A stretch of 48,302 nucleotides of DNA, taken from the NCBI GenBank assembly GCA_947503655.1, contig CANNEP010000015.1, positions 1 to 48,302 on the forward strand. The letters are read 5' to 3'. Positions within the stretch are counted from its first letter, which is position 1; each line of letters opens with the position of its first letter. This DNA is from an uncultured Microbacterium sp. GTDB taxonomy: Bacteria > Actinomycetota > Actinomycetes > Actinomycetales > Microbacteriaceae. Positions 25,623 to 33,699 of the stretch are shown here, one piece after another. Position numbers and translations under genes: made by a program. A model generated the notes under the pieces. It was given only the letters and a program-made list of their open reading frames with translations. It was not told where the DNA came from and searched no databases.

Positions 25623-26747
25623 CTAGATGCGGGGCGGTTGCACGAGGTTGGCTTGCGACGGGTCAGCCACAGGGGCACGGGCGGGGCCGGCGCCGTAGGC
25701 CTCGGCGGAGCGCACGAAGACCAGGAGCCAGGCGAAGAGCAGGCCAGCGGCAATCAGTTCCATGCCGGTGAGGTTGTAGTACCCGATCGGCACCCACAAC
25801 AGCACCGAGACAATGATGCCGATCACCACGACAGTCGTGAAGGCGATCAGGTCTTTCGGAAGATCCGGGATGTACCGCAGCGCATAAAACGCGAAGATGC
25901 CAAACAGCACGACCATGCCCGACGCCGACCCCACGTGAATCACAAAACTCACCGCGTCAGGCACGAATCCCACCATCGCCATGCACAGACCGATCGCCAC
26001 GAACAACCCGGCGAGAACGCGCGGGCGACGCCCCGGTTCTTCGCCCCGATGACGCAATCCGCTCGCGAACGCCTGCCCGACGTATCCCGCGAGCACCGTG
26101 ATGACGAAGCCCGTGATGATCAGGGCGAGGTTGAAGCGGTACCCGGTGACGCCGCTCGTGTTGCCGAGCTGGGAGAAGTGTAGCTGCCACCACGACTCGT
26201 CTGACGACCCCACCATGCTCGCGATGGTTCCGGTGAAGAGTACCGAGATCGCGAGCGATGCAATCGACGATCCCGACACCTGTGCCCCCGCAAGTGACGC
26301 AACATAGGCCAGTGATGCTGCGGCGAAGCCGACGAGAACCGCCCCGCCGATCGGGTCGACTTCCAGGCCGCGGAAGCCCATCTGGAACACGGCGGCTACC
26401 GCCATAACGACGAGATAGTTGAACATCGCCGTGGCGAGGGTCAGCGCGATCAGGTCGATGATGCGCTTCGCGAGCGGAACCTCGTGGCGCCATGCGAGCG
26501 ACGGCTGGCTGGACCCACCGCCGGAGAGCAGGTACGCACCCGCGAAGGCGACACCGCTCAAGCCGCCAGCGATCCACCCGGCCATTGACCCGAGAGAATC
26601 TGTGCCACCGAGTGGCAGATACCGCCCGCCGGCAAAGAACAGTGCCAGGATTGCGCCGACGATGAAGGCGGCAACGGCGAAGCGGGTCGCCCGAACTTCG
26701 CGCAGCGTTGATGACTTGCTCTGATTGGCCTCCACAAAAGGGATCAT
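25623..26747 (-). CDS. Polytopic membrane protein, DUF998-like
   Basis: The product is 374 aa with about ten predicted helices, a short charged N-terminus and a Pro-rich hydrophilic tail. The helix pattern and residues around the FVPDAVSFVIHVGSASG stretch resemble the DUF998 family, whose function is unknown. No transporter signature is evident. It is followed on the same strand, after about 35 bp, by another membrane protein gene upstream in transcription order. Confidence 0.7.
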   Translation of the reverse strand: MIPFVEANQSKSSTLREVRATRFAVAAFIVGAILALFFAGGRYLPLGGTDSLGSMAGWIAGGLSGVAFAGAYLLSGGGSSQPSLAWRHEVPLAKRIIDLIALTLATAMFNYLVVMAVAAVFQMGFRGLEVDPIGGAVLVGFAAASLAYVASLAGAQVSGSSIASLAISVLFTGTIASMVGSSDESWWQLHFSQLGNTSGVTGYRFNLALIITGFVITVLAGYVGQAFASGLRHRGEEPGRRPRVLAGLFVAIGLCMAMVGFVPDAVSFVIHVGSASGMVVLFGIFAFYALRYIPDLPKDLIAFTTVVVIGIIVSVLLWVPIGYYNLTGMELIAAGLLFAWLLVFVRSAEAYGAGPARAPVADPSQANLVQPPRI

Positions 26748-26783
26748 CTCACCTCGTACCCCCGCGCGCCGGAATTGCGCGCC

Positions 26784-27575
26784 CTACTTGTCGCCACTCC
26801 GTTTCGGGCGGCCCTCTCCTATCGGGTATCGCCTGCGCCCTGGGCCGAGTACATCCATGACACGCGTAAAGACCCGCCCGCGGTCTGACGAGATCTCAAC
26901 GTTCGCCCCGCTCATCAGCCCGGCTACGCAGATCGCTTCCATGGCCCGCACGACGTGCACAGGCGGAACCATCGTGTCGATGGGAATGCGGATGCCGCCA
27001 TGCGTGCCAATCACCTCGAAGAGCGCACGAAGATCGCGCGGTGCCGCGTCGCGGAGAGATCTGACGCCCCGCACCGAAAGCGCGAACTCCGCTTGCATGA
27101 CACCCGCATACTGTTCGACGCCAACGGCAAAGGCACGGTAGGCCGGCTGCACTTCGTTGCGCGCGTCGACACCGATTCCGCCGCCCACCACCGACCACGG
27201 CACGGTGACGTGCCCGGCCACACGCAGCCCCTCCGCTGAAACGACGAGGTACTCCGCTGTCGACGCGCGCGCAATGCGCATACGCCGGTGCGTCAGATAG
27301 AACCGCACGAAGATGAAGCTGAACGCGACCGCCAACAGCCCGCATATCCACGCATACGCCGGGGCAACGAACCCGGTCGTAAGAATCACGACGGTCAACG
27401 TCATCCACGCCGCAATAACCACAGCACAGCCGACCATCACGACAACGGACCCGCGCAATCGACGAAGCGCCGCAGCACGATCGAACGGAACCACCCACGA
27501 CTGCCCCGATGCAAAGAGCTCACGCCACGCGCTGGCGCCGGGATCACTCGGGTGCGGAACCACGGCTTCCGTCAC
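26784..27575 (-). CDS. Two-helix membrane protein of unknown function
   Basis: The product is 263 aa. A cytoplasmic N-terminus (about 1-40) precedes two helices (about 45-67 and 72-92), then a soluble beta-rich domain starting after RFYLTHRRMRIARAST. That topology (two helices, then a compact beta domain) resembles bacterial PH-type proteins, but I see no specific motif. It probably shares a transcript with the DUF998-like gene downstream. Confidence 0.65.
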   Translation of the reverse strand: MTEAVVPHPSDPGASAWRELFASGQSWVVPFDRAAALRRLRGSVVVMVGCAVVIAAWMTLTVVILTTGFVAPAYAWICGLLAVAFSFIFVRFYLTHRRMRIARASTAEYLVVSAEGLRVAGHVTVPWSVVGGGIGVDARNEVQPAYRAFAVGVEQYAGVMQAEFALSVRGVRSLRDAAPRDLRALFEVIGTHGGIRIPIDTMVPPVHVVRAMEAICVAGLMSGANVEISSDRGRVFTRVMDVLGPGRRRYPIGEGRPKRSGDK

Positions 27576-27683
27576 GACGTCTCGCCCCAGGGAGCGCGGG
27601 CCCGTTCAACGGTCACGCGACACGCGGGCGCCTGTGCCACATTCGCCCCCCCCTTGTCGTGCCCAGCGTAGGGCCGGCAACGT

Positions 27684-28271
27684 CTACGCCTCGGGCAAGA
27701 GGGCGCTGACGCGCTCGAACGAAAAGAAGTCGGGTTGCGTCTTCATGAACACCTCTCCCAAAGCGTCGGAGCCGCGCTCGGCCGCGAAGGCCGCCTCGTC
27801 GTCAGTGATGGGCACGAGCTGCAACCACGTGATGTACGCGTCATCCCCCTCAATACTTTCGAACTCGTTCGCCCACACGAATGGCGGCACCGAAAAGAGA
27901 TGAGGGGTCGTGATTGCCGGGTGAATCGGCGACACGACATCGCGATAGATCGTGCCCGGGCCGACGCGCACGTCTGCACCCAGCGCGAACGCGCAGGCCG
28001 ATACGGAGACGGCAAAGTTCTCGAGACGGGCATCAACTGCGGCGACAAACTCCACTCGGATCGGCGGGTCGTCTTGTCGGCGTACCGGAGTTTCAAAGGT
28101 GCTCGCGCCGATCGTTGCCCAGGTTGTGATACCCCGCTGTGGGCAGTCGGGCACGGCGAGAATTCCGACGCTTCGCGACTCATCGCGCGTCGAATACTTC
28201 ATTGGTGGCTCCGTCGGCTCTGCGCCAACGGCCGTAAGAATCCGGTCGAGAACCTCAAACTGATCAATCAT
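27684..28271 (-). CDS. SUFU (suppressor-of-fused) domain protein
   Basis: The product is 195 aa and consists of one SUFU-like domain. Recognisable blocks are TWATIGASTFETPV, IRVEFVAAVD, the PHLFSVPPFVW segment and the C-terminal TWLQLVPITDDE, where the WLQLVPIT core is diagnostic. In bacteria such proteins are often predicted immunity proteins against secreted toxins, but no toxin gene is adjacent. An AAGGGG site precedes ATG 28271. It diverges from the Cys-rich/rhodanese operon. Confidence 0.85.
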   Translation of the reverse strand: MIDQFEVLDRILTAVGAEPTEPPMKYSTRDESRSVGILAVPDCPQRGITTWATIGASTFETPVRRQDDPPIRVEFVAAVDARLENFAVSVSACAFALGADVRVGPGTIYRDVVSPIHPAITTPHLFSVPPFVWANEFESIEGDDAYITWLQLVPITDDEAAFAAERGSDALGEVFMKTQPDFFSFERVSALLPEA

Positions 28272-28397
28272 GTGCCGCCCCTTACGTCACGTAGTAACAA
28301 CGTCGTCCCTCAGCCAGTCTTGACCGCGCTTCGGACATTCTCACGGGCGCGCTCCGATTCGCACGGTTCTCCCAGGCTCTCCGTTTGACTTTCGGCA

Positions 28398-28434
28398 TAC
28401 CCCCCGGGGTACCCTAGATATACCCCCAGGGGTA
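28398..28434 (+). promoter_or_regulatory. Twin CsoR/CstR-like operator dyads
   Basis: TACCCC-CC-GGGGTA (28398-28411) and TACCCC-CA-GGGGTA (28421-28434) share the same six-base arms and two-base spacer, and their starts are 23 bp apart (about two helical turns). Pseudo-palindromes of C-tract and G-tract flanked by TA are what the CsoR/CstR/RcnR repressor family binds. They end 16 bp before the AAAGGAG ribosome site of the Cys-rich protein. No repressor gene is in the window. Confidence 0.65.
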
Positions 28435-28463
28435 CCCATCAATCTTTAAAGGAGCCCTCCCTC

Positions 28464-28649
28464 ATGTGCCGTGCCGTAACCTGCAAGACCTGCTCAAAGA
28501 CGACTTGGGCTGGTTGCGGCCAGCACGTTTCGATGGTGAAGGCCGGCGTTCCGTCGTCGCAGTGGTGCAACGGCAAGCACACCGCCGCCGAAATCGCTGC
28601 CGCCAAGTCCGAAAAGGGCGGCTTCTTCCAGCGCCTCTTCTCGCGCTAA
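28464..28649 (+). CDS. Small Cys-rich protein, probable metal or thiol chemistry
   Basis: The product is 61 aa. Cysteines lie at 2, 7, 10, 18 and 35, with C7-x2-C10 and C18-x2-H21 forming a zinc-ribbon-like arrangement, and further histidine at 39. The C-terminal half is Ala/Lys-rich and ends FFQRLFSR. Similar short proteins occur widely in actinobacteria without a known function. AAAGGAG lies about ten bases upstream, directly after the twin operator. The rhodanese gene follows 15 bp later, so the two are co-transcribed. Confidence 0.8.
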   Translation: MCRAVTCKTCSKTTWAGCGQHVSMVKAGVPSSQWCNGKHTAAEIAAAKSEKGGFFQRLFSR

Positions 28650-28664
28650 GTCGGGGCCAGAGAT

Positions 28665-29030
28665 ATGCGTCGCGCAATCACCCTGATCGTCGCCAGCCTT
28701 GCCCTGACCCTCGGCCTCACCGCGTGCGCACCCGCCGCGTCTGCGCCTGTTGATGTCGGTGCCAACACCATCATTCTCGACGTCCGCACGGCCTCCGAGT
28801 TCGCTGCGGGCCACCTCGATGGCGCCAACCTGCTCGACATGAACGCGGGCGAGGTCGCGGCGGCGATCCCCTCGCTCGACCCCGACGCCGAGTATGTCGT
28901 GTACTGCAAGTCGGGCAACCGCGCGGGCCAAGCCGTCAAGCTCATGCAAGATGCTGGTTTCAGCAACGTGACCAACCTTGGCTCCCTCAGCCAGGCTGCT
29001 GGCGCGACCGGAATCGCCGTCGTCAAGTAG
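28665..29030 (+). CDS. Rhodanese-domain lipoprotein
   Basis: The product is 121 aa. The signal peptide ends in a lipobox LTAC with the lipidated Cys at 21. A single rhodanese domain follows, with ILDVRTASEFAAGHLDGA and the active-site loop CKSGNRA (C81). It is thus an extracytoplasmic, membrane-tethered sulfurtransferase or sulfane-sulfur carrier. The shared CstR-like operator upstream suggests induction by reactive sulfur species or a metal. Confidence 0.92.
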   Translation: MRRAITLIVASLALTLGLTACAPAASAPVDVGANTIILDVRTASEFAAGHLDGANLLDMNAGEVAAAIPSLDPDAEYVVYCKSGNRAGQAVKLMQDAGFSNVTNLGSLSQAAGATGIAVVK

Positions 29031-29046
29031 CCCCATCACCCCCTCT

Positions 29047-29080
29047 ATCGGCCCACCGCCCCCGCGGTGGGCCGATTTTT
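29047..29080 (+). terminator. Terminator of the rhodanese operon
   Basis: ATCGGCCCACCGC and GCGGTGGGCCGAT form a perfect 13-pair stem with a four-base loop and a T run. Confidence 0.93.
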
Positions 29081-29135
29081 CGCCTCGATGTCTGAGGCAG
29101 AAGGTATGGTCAAAGACAAGACCAGGGGGTTTGTT

Positions 29136-29474
29136 ATGACCGATCAGCCGTACACGCTCGTTTCGTCAAGCCGCGAGGCTCTCCTCGCCGAGCCGGTCGC
29201 ATCGAACGATCGTCCGCAAATGAAGCGCATCTTCCAGGGCCCAGGCACCACGATCGTTCGCTTAACGCTCGCCGAGGGCCAGGTCATGCGCGAGCACTCC
29301 ACGAACTCGCCGCTGACGGTACAGGTTCTCGAGGGGCTCATCAAGTTCAGCATCGCCGACGATGAGGTCACGATGCCCGCTGGCGCCATCATCCACGTTG
29401 CTGCGGGCGTCAAACATGAGCTCGAAGCCGTCGCCGAATCGCACATGACGCTGCTCCTCGTAACGGCGCTATAA
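29136..29474 (+). CDS. Single-domain cupin protein
   Basis: The product is 112 aa. The small beta-barrel has REHSTNSPLTVQVLEGLIKF (cupin motif 1 region) and AGAIIHVAAGVKHELEA (motif 2). The usual metal-binding histidines are only partly present: H is seen in REH and in the VKHEL segment, so metal binding is uncertain. Substrate is unknown. ATG 29136 follows AGGGGG by five bases. It is probably monocistronic. Confidence 0.85.
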   Translation: MTDQPYTLVSSSREALLAEPVASNDRPQMKRIFQGPGTTIVRLTLAEGQVMREHSTNSPLTVQVLEGLIKFSIADDEVTMPAGAIIHVAAGVKHELEAVAESHMTLLLVTAL

Positions 29475-29570
29475 GCCCATCTGCTAAACTGAGGAGTTCA
29501 CGCGGGCTCGCACCCGCCCCTGACTCCACGACGCATCAGCCAATGGCGGCCCCGCGTCACTTCATGTTCC

Positions 29571-29582
29571 GGTTCCGGAACC
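29571..29582. repeat. 12-bp palindrome GGTTCCGGAACC
   Basis: Perfect palindrome in the gap between the cupin gene and the 88-aa gene, identical to the core at 106-117. It lies about 45 bp upstream of the next start codon and could be a regulatory site or just part of the window-wide heptamer excess. The rest of the 29475-29627 gap shows nothing else. Confidence 0.55.
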
Positions 29583-29627
29583 ATTGATTTAGCGTGCGCA
29601 TTGGCGCGCGTAAGAAGGTTGTAAATT

Positions 29628-29894
29628 TTGTCTGCTGTTAGCGGCATCGATGCCGCACACCACTCTTTGCGTTGGCTTCAAGCCGACAATGACGTCTACG
29701 TGGCTACCCACGAAGGCGAGTACGCCGGGTTCATCGCCGTCGCTCCCGCCGCGGGATATTTTGCCCACGGCGCCCGTGGCGAACGCCTCGGACGCTTCCG
29801 TACGCGTGCCCTCGCACAGGATGCTGTGCAGCACGCGCGCAAAAAAACTCGGCCAACTTTGCGTGCAAAAGCCCGCAAAATGGTGAGAGGATGA
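29628..29894 (+). CDS. Small basic protein upstream of the cold-shock gene
   Basis: The product is 88 aa from a TTG start, with AGAAGG about ten bases upstream. The N-terminal half is mixed alpha/beta (HHSLRWLQADNDVYVATHEG), and the C-terminal 30 residues are strongly basic (RKKTRPTLRAKARKMVRG), which would suit nucleic-acid binding. I do not recognise a family. It ends 42 bp before cspA and probably shares its message. Confidence 0.7.
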   Translation: MSAVSGIDAAHHSLRWLQADNDVYVATHEGEYAGFIAVAPAAGYFAHGARGERLGRFRTRALAQDAVQHARKKTRPTLRAKARKMVRG

Positions 29895-29898
29895 TAGA

Positions 29899-29914
29899 GA
29901 CCGCACAAGCGGTC
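29899..29914 (+). promoter_or_regulatory. Hairpin in the cspA leader
   Basis: GACCGC and GCGGTC form a perfect six-pair stem with an ACAA loop, five bases after the upstream stop codon and before the AAAGGAAAG ribosome site of the cold-shock gene. It could tune translation or mRNA stability. No T run follows, so it is not a typical terminator. Confidence 0.45.
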
Positions 29915-29936
29915 GGCATAACAAAGGAAAGACACG

Positions 29937-30140
29937 ATGGCCACTGGCACCGTGAAATGGTTCAACGGCGAAAAGGGCTACGGCTTCATCGCTCCCGATG
30001 ACGGATCCGCAGACCTCTTTGCGCACTACAGCGCAATCGCCGGTTCAGGCTTCAAGGAGCTGCGCGAAGGACAGAAGGTCGAATTCGACGCTGAGCAAGG
30101 CCCCAAGGGCATGCAGGCTGCGAACATCGTCGCGCTGTAA
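29937..30140 (+). CDS. Cold-shock domain protein
   Basis: The product is 67 aa, the standard length. RNP1 is KGYGFI; RNP2 is LFAHY, a variant of the common VFVHF. The N-terminus ([13 protein letters not shown]) is canonical. These proteins bind single-stranded nucleic acid and melt RNA structure. It follows the 88-aa gene and a leader hairpin, and is closed by a strong terminator. Confidence 0.95.
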   Translation: MATGTVKWFNGEKGYGFIAPDDGSADLFAHYSAIAGSGFKELREGQKVEFDAEQGPKGMQAANIVAL

Positions 30141-30152
30141 TCCGTAAAACGA

Positions 30153-30190
30153 AGAACGCTCCGTCAGGCTCAGCCGACGGGGCGTTCTTT
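30153..30190 (+). terminator. Cold-shock gene terminator
   Basis: AGAACGCTCCGTC pairs with GACGGGGCGTTCT (one mismatch), followed by TTT. Confidence 0.85.
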
Positions 30191-30203
30191 TGTTGTCTCG
30201 GCG

Positions 30204-30767
30204 TCAGGCCGTGACGCCGTACTCCTCTTGCATCCACGCCCACAGCTCAGCGCTGCAGCGGGCAACTACTTCGTCCCACAGCTCGGTGGCACCGTCTTCA
30301 GCCTTGTCTGACACCACGCGAACGATGCGCAACGGCACACCGTATTCCTGCGCCACCCACGCGAACGCGTAGGACTCCATGTCGATGAGCGACGCCCCCA
30401 GGGCCCGCACCGTCGCGACAACCTCGGCGTCATCAACGAAGCTGTCACCGGTCGCGATAGTCAGGCCCTCGCGCCCCAGCTCCACTACGGCGGGAAGCGT
30501 CACGTGCTCCCCCACGACACCCTCAAGGTTCTGAACGTCGTGCTGGAGTGCACGCGAAATGTCGTGCACGCCAGCCATCAGCGACTCGTCAACGCACCCC
30601 GCGGTTCCGACGACCAGAATCTCGTCGTACGTGCCACGCTCGAGTGCCTGCGTCAGCCGAACGGCAGCGCGCAGCTTGCCGATTCCGGTGACCAGAATCT
30701 CGTAGCCGTCAATGTGAGACGGAAACGCCTCCAGCTCGGCTTCGGCGGCAGCAACGAGTAGCTTCAT
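30204..30767 (-). CDS. Nucleosidase of the MTA/SAH nucleosidase (phosphorylase) superfamily
   Basis: The product is 187 aa. Family blocks are VTGIGKLRAAV near the N-terminus, TGDSFV, LIDMESYAFAWVAQ (nucleoside-binding Met-Glu) and RVVSDKA with the catalytic aspartate. It is shorter than E. coli MTAN, as in many actinobacterial nucleosidases. It likely cleaves methylthioadenosine, S-adenosylhomocysteine or a related nucleoside. AGGAGG precedes ATG 30767. It diverges from the GntR gene. Confidence 0.9.
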   Translation of the reverse strand: MKLLVAAAEAELEAFPSHIDGYEILVTGIGKLRAAVRLTQALERGTYDEILVVGTAGCVDESLMAGVHDISRALQHDVQNLEGVVGEHVTLPAVVELGREGLTIATGDSFVDDAEVVATVRALGASLIDMESYAFAWVAQEYGVPLRIVRVVSDKAEDGATELWDEVVARCSAELWAWMQEEYGVTA

Positions 30768-30855
30768 GGGTCCTCCTGGGGTTCAGATACAACGCTAAGC
30801 GGTGGGCGCCGGTGTTCGCCAATCGGTGCGAATAGGCGGTTCTCGGTGGAGGCCG

Positions 30856-30861
30856 TACTCT
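30856..30861 (+). promoter_or_regulatory. -10 box of the GntR gene, leaderless geometry
   Basis: TACTCT is followed by six bases and ATG 30868, with no ribosome site, the same spacing as at serS and the lipid kinase. Confidence 0.5.
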
Positions 30862-30867
30862 GGTGCC

Positions 30868-31560
30868 ATGGCACTCACAGATGACGCCATTGCCAAGATC
30901 AAGGCGAAAATCGTTTCCGGTGTGTGGGGTCCCGGAGACCGGTTGCCGCCGGAGCACGAACTTGGCGAGCAATTGGGCATCTCTCGAAACTCGCTCCGCG
31001 AAGCCGTGAAGGCGCTCGCGTTTCTCGGCGTGCTCGATGTGCGGCACGGCGGGGGCACCTACATCACGAGCCTCGAACCCGACATTCTGCTGACATCGCT
31101 CGCGTTTGTGACCGATATGCACGACGACCGCGCGCTGCGCGAGATGTTTCACATTCGTCGCGTGCTCGAGAGCCACGCCGCGGCCGAGGCAGCACGCACG
31201 GCGACGCCGGAAGAAATTCAGGCGCTCCGCGACGAGCTTAAGCCTGGCCATGAGCTCACCGATGCCGCGGCCTATCTCGCTCACGGATCCCAGTTTCACC
31301 GCGTCCTGTGCGACATTTCTGGCAACCGGTACCTCACGGCCCTCGTCACGAGTTTGATCGCGCGCCCGCTATTTGACCGGGCAACGGCGGAACCATTGGG
31401 TGCAGCAACGGTAGAGCGCACGGTGTGCGAGCACGCGGCGATCGTCGACGCGATCGCCAGCGGCGACGCCGTACTCGCCGCGACGCTCATGGAACAGCAC
31501 GTCGACGAGATCGACTACTGGGTGCGCGACGGTGAAGAAGACCCCGTCGCGACGCGATAG
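30868..31560 (+). CDS. GntR-family (FadR/FCD-type) transcriptional regulator
   Basis: The product is 230 aa. The N-terminal winged helix-turn-helix (about 5-70) carries GDRLPPEHELGEQLGISRNS and GVLDVRHGGGTYI. The C-terminal FCD domain (about 90-215) has the metal/ligand residues around HRVLCDISGNRYL and ERTVCEHAAIVDAIASGD. It probably senses a small carboxylate. Its targets are not evident: the divergent nucleosidase gene is the closest candidate. The chosen ATG follows a TACTCT -10 box by six bases. Confidence 0.92.
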   Translation: MALTDDAIAKIKAKIVSGVWGPGDRLPPEHELGEQLGISRNSLREAVKALAFLGVLDVRHGGGTYITSLEPDILLTSLAFVTDMHDDRALREMFHIRRVLESHAAAEAARTATPEEIQALRDELKPGHELTDAAAYLAHGSQFHRVLCDISGNRYLTALVTSLIARPLFDRATAEPLGAATVERTVCEHAAIVDAIASGDAVLAATLMEQHVDEIDYWVRDGEEDPVATR

Positions 31561-31572
31561 CGCCGGCTCTCG

Positions 31573-32502
31573 TTAGGCGAACTGCACGGCGCGCTGTAGC
31601 CGGGTCCGCACGTCGAAGATCTCGTTGCCACCGATGTCAGGCACGCCCGTCACTCCGCGGCGCAGCATTGTGGTGAGCGTCTGCGGCGACACCACGGCGA
31701 CCGGCAACGACTTCACGCGGCCGAGCTCAGTAATCGTCTCGGGCAGGTCGTCATCGGGCAGCACCAGCATCGCGCCACCAAACTTCACGCCGGCAACACG
31801 ACCGAGCGTGCGCGCAGCACCAACGAGCGTCGCGATTGGTGATGACGGCACGCCGTCACCAATGACCTCTGAGCGCTTAAACCGCACGGAGGTTCCGTAG
31901 TCTTCTGACGCCACGGCGTACAGGCCGCTCGGGCCCAGCACGATGTGGTCGATGATGAGCGGGTGGCCGCTGCGCGTCGGCACGGCGACCTCGTGCCACA
32001 GCGTGTAACCCATGCCAAGCTCACTCAGCACGCGCGCCGTCGTTTCTTCGGCGAGTGCATCAGCAAGAATCTGTTTGAGTTCACGCGGCGCGGAGCGCAC
32101 GAGCGCCGGGTCATACGGGTCAGTCAGCTGCACACCGCGGCCGGCAAATTCGCGGATGCCGGCGAGATACCGCTCGCGGTTGCGACCACCCGGGTGCCCG
32201 TAGCTGCGGGGCCCCGGGCGCGTCGTCGACGGCGCGGCTGGAGCCCGAAAACCGGAGTACTCCGGAACCTGCGGCGCCGTGGTTCCAAAGCCGTGGCCGC
32301 GGTCGTAGGCGGCACGTGCCTGCGCGGTCCCCACGAGTTCCCACGCGCGTTGCACCAGCACGAACTGCGCGGCATCGCCCCCGGTGTCGGGGTGTGTTTG
32401 GCGCAGTCGCAATCGGTAGGCGCGGCGCAACTCGTCTTGCGTCGCGGTGACGGCAACCTGCAAAACGTCGTAGGCCGAAGCCGACAGCGGACTATCGAAC
32501 AC
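31573..32502 (-). CDS. J-domain protein with a NERD-like C-terminal region
   Basis: The product is 309 aa from GTG 32502, six bases after the acyl-CoA hydrolase stop. Residues 5-65 form a J domain with the essential HPD triad (THPDTGGD), which stimulates Hsp70 ATPase. A Pro/Arg/Gly-rich linker follows. The region around 150-230 (ELGMGYTLWHEVAVP, IIDHIVLGPSGLYAV) resembles the nuclease-related NERD fold. That part is inferred from pattern only. Co-transcribed with the acyl-CoA hydrolase gene. Confidence 0.75.
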   Translation of the reverse strand: MFDSPLSASAYDVLQVAVTATQDELRRAYRLRLRQTHPDTGGDAAQFVLVQRAWELVGTAQARAAYDRGHGFGTTAPQVPEYSGFRAPAAPSTTRPGPRSYGHPGGRNRERYLAGIREFAGRGVQLTDPYDPALVRSAPRELKQILADALAEETTARVLSELGMGYTLWHEVAVPTRSGHPLIIDHIVLGPSGLYAVASEDYGTSVRFKRSEVIGDGVPSSPIATLVGAARTLGRVAGVKFGGAMLVLPDDDLPETITELGRVKSLPVAVVSPQTLTTMLRRGVTGVPDIGGNEIFDVRTRLQRAVQFA

Positions 32503-32507
32503 CGCGC

Positions 32508-33590
32508 TCAGTTCCAGAGGGGTGTTGCGGCGCGGTGCGCGACGGCGCGGGCACCGAAGTCGGCCGGAACCTCGGCGATCGTTGCCGGGGAGAACTGCGG
32601 GTTGCGGTCTTTGTCGACGAGCTGAGCGCGAATGCCCTCGACCATGTCGGTGGATTCGGCCCACAGGAAGTCGGAGAGGTTGAACTCCTGCGCGAGCACG
32701 GCGCGCACGCCGTCGAGGTTACGAGCCTCGCGTACCGAGGCGAGGGTGACGGCGAGCGACGTCGGCGACATTTCGCTCAGCAGCTGGCGGGCAGCCGCGG
32801 CCGCTTCACCAACCTCAGCGTCACCGCTCAGCTCGTCGAGGCGTGCCGCGATCTCGGCGACGGTGTCACGACCGAAGGCGTCATCAACCCAACCCTGCGC
32901 AGCAACCAGCGCCGATGGTTCCGGCGTCTCATCAAACAGCAGGATGAGCTCGGTCACCGTGCTCGGGTCAGCGCGGGTCTCAAGAGCCTCGACGAGCGAC
33001 GTGATGCGCTCGAACGGCACGAAATAGTCGGCGAAGCCGGCAGCGATCGCATCGGCGGCGTTCATTGTCGCGCCGGTGAGACCGAGGTATTCACCGAGGT
33101 GGCCCGGCGCCTGCGCGAGCAGCCACGTGCCGCCGACGTCGGGCGTGAAGCCGATACGGGTCTCCGGCATGGCGAGCTTCGAGGTTTCGGTGACGATGCG
33201 GTGCGACGCGTGGCCGGCGATGCCGATACCGCCACCCATCGTGATGCCGTCGGCAATCGCCACAATCGGCTTCGAGTACTCAGCGATGAGGTCGTTCATG
33301 ACGTACTCGGCGCGGAAGAACTCGGCCGCCTCGGTGAGCTTGCCCGCAATAATCGCTTCGCGCAGCGCGCGCACGTCGCCGCCGGCGCACAAGCCGCGCG
33401 GGTCAGCCGAGTCAATGACGACCGTCTCCACGTCGGTGTCGTCACGCCACTCGTTGAGGGCACGCGTAATCGTGAGGATCATGTCGAGCGACAGAGCATT
33501 GAGCGCGCGAGAACGATTGAGCGTAATTCGCCCGAGTCCGCCGCGCGCAGACACCAGAACGTGCTCGTCAGTGAGGTTCGTATCGGTCAC
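32508..33590 (-). CDS. 3-hydroxyisobutyryl-CoA hydrolase / enoyl-CoA hydratase-like protein
   Basis: The product is 360 aa, the length of the ECH_2 (HIBCH-type) group rather than short enoyl-CoA hydratases. Crotonase-fold blocks are LNRSRALNALSLDM, LCAGGDVRAL (oxyanion hole), DGITMGGGIGIAGH and MPETRIGFTPDVGGTW, and the ECH_2 C-terminal VDKDRNPQFSP is present. Expected role: valine catabolism, hydrolysing 3-hydroxyisobutyryl-CoA. GTG 33590 follows TAGCCT by seven bases, so it may be leaderless; the frame open further upstream is a shadow of the ABC gene. Confidence 0.88.
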   Translation of the reverse strand: MTDTNLTDEHVLVSARGGLGRITLNRSRALNALSLDMILTITRALNEWRDDTDVETVVIDSADPRGLCAGGDVRALREAIIAGKLTEAAEFFRAEYVMNDLIAEYSKPIVAIADGITMGGGIGIAGHASHRIVTETSKLAMPETRIGFTPDVGGTWLLAQAPGHLGEYLGLTGATMNAADAIAAGFADYFVPFERITSLVEALETRADPSTVTELILLFDETPEPSALVAAQGWVDDAFGRDTVAEIAARLDELSGDAEVGEAAAAARQLLSEMSPTSLAVTLASVREARNLDGVRAVLAQEFNLSDFLWAESTDMVEGIRAQLVDKDRNPQFSPATIAEVPADFGARAVAHRAATPLWN

Positions 33591-33699
33591 GAGTCCCAGG
33601 CTACCTCTCAAAGATGGAGAGATTTCTGGTGCCAAAGAGACAAACGGGGGCAATTTCCGAGAGGATAGACAGAACAACCCCGGATAGAGAGGCCCACGC

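Noticed and set aside
25328..25753. Pro/Thr-rich minus-strand frame beside the tRNA cluster
   Set aside because: It crosses repeats, overlaps the end of a membrane gene in another frame, and has no ribosome site.
28282..28297. Possible palindromic operator upstream of the SUFU gene
   Set aside because: TTACGTCACGTAGTAA matches its complement at only about 10 of 16 positions.
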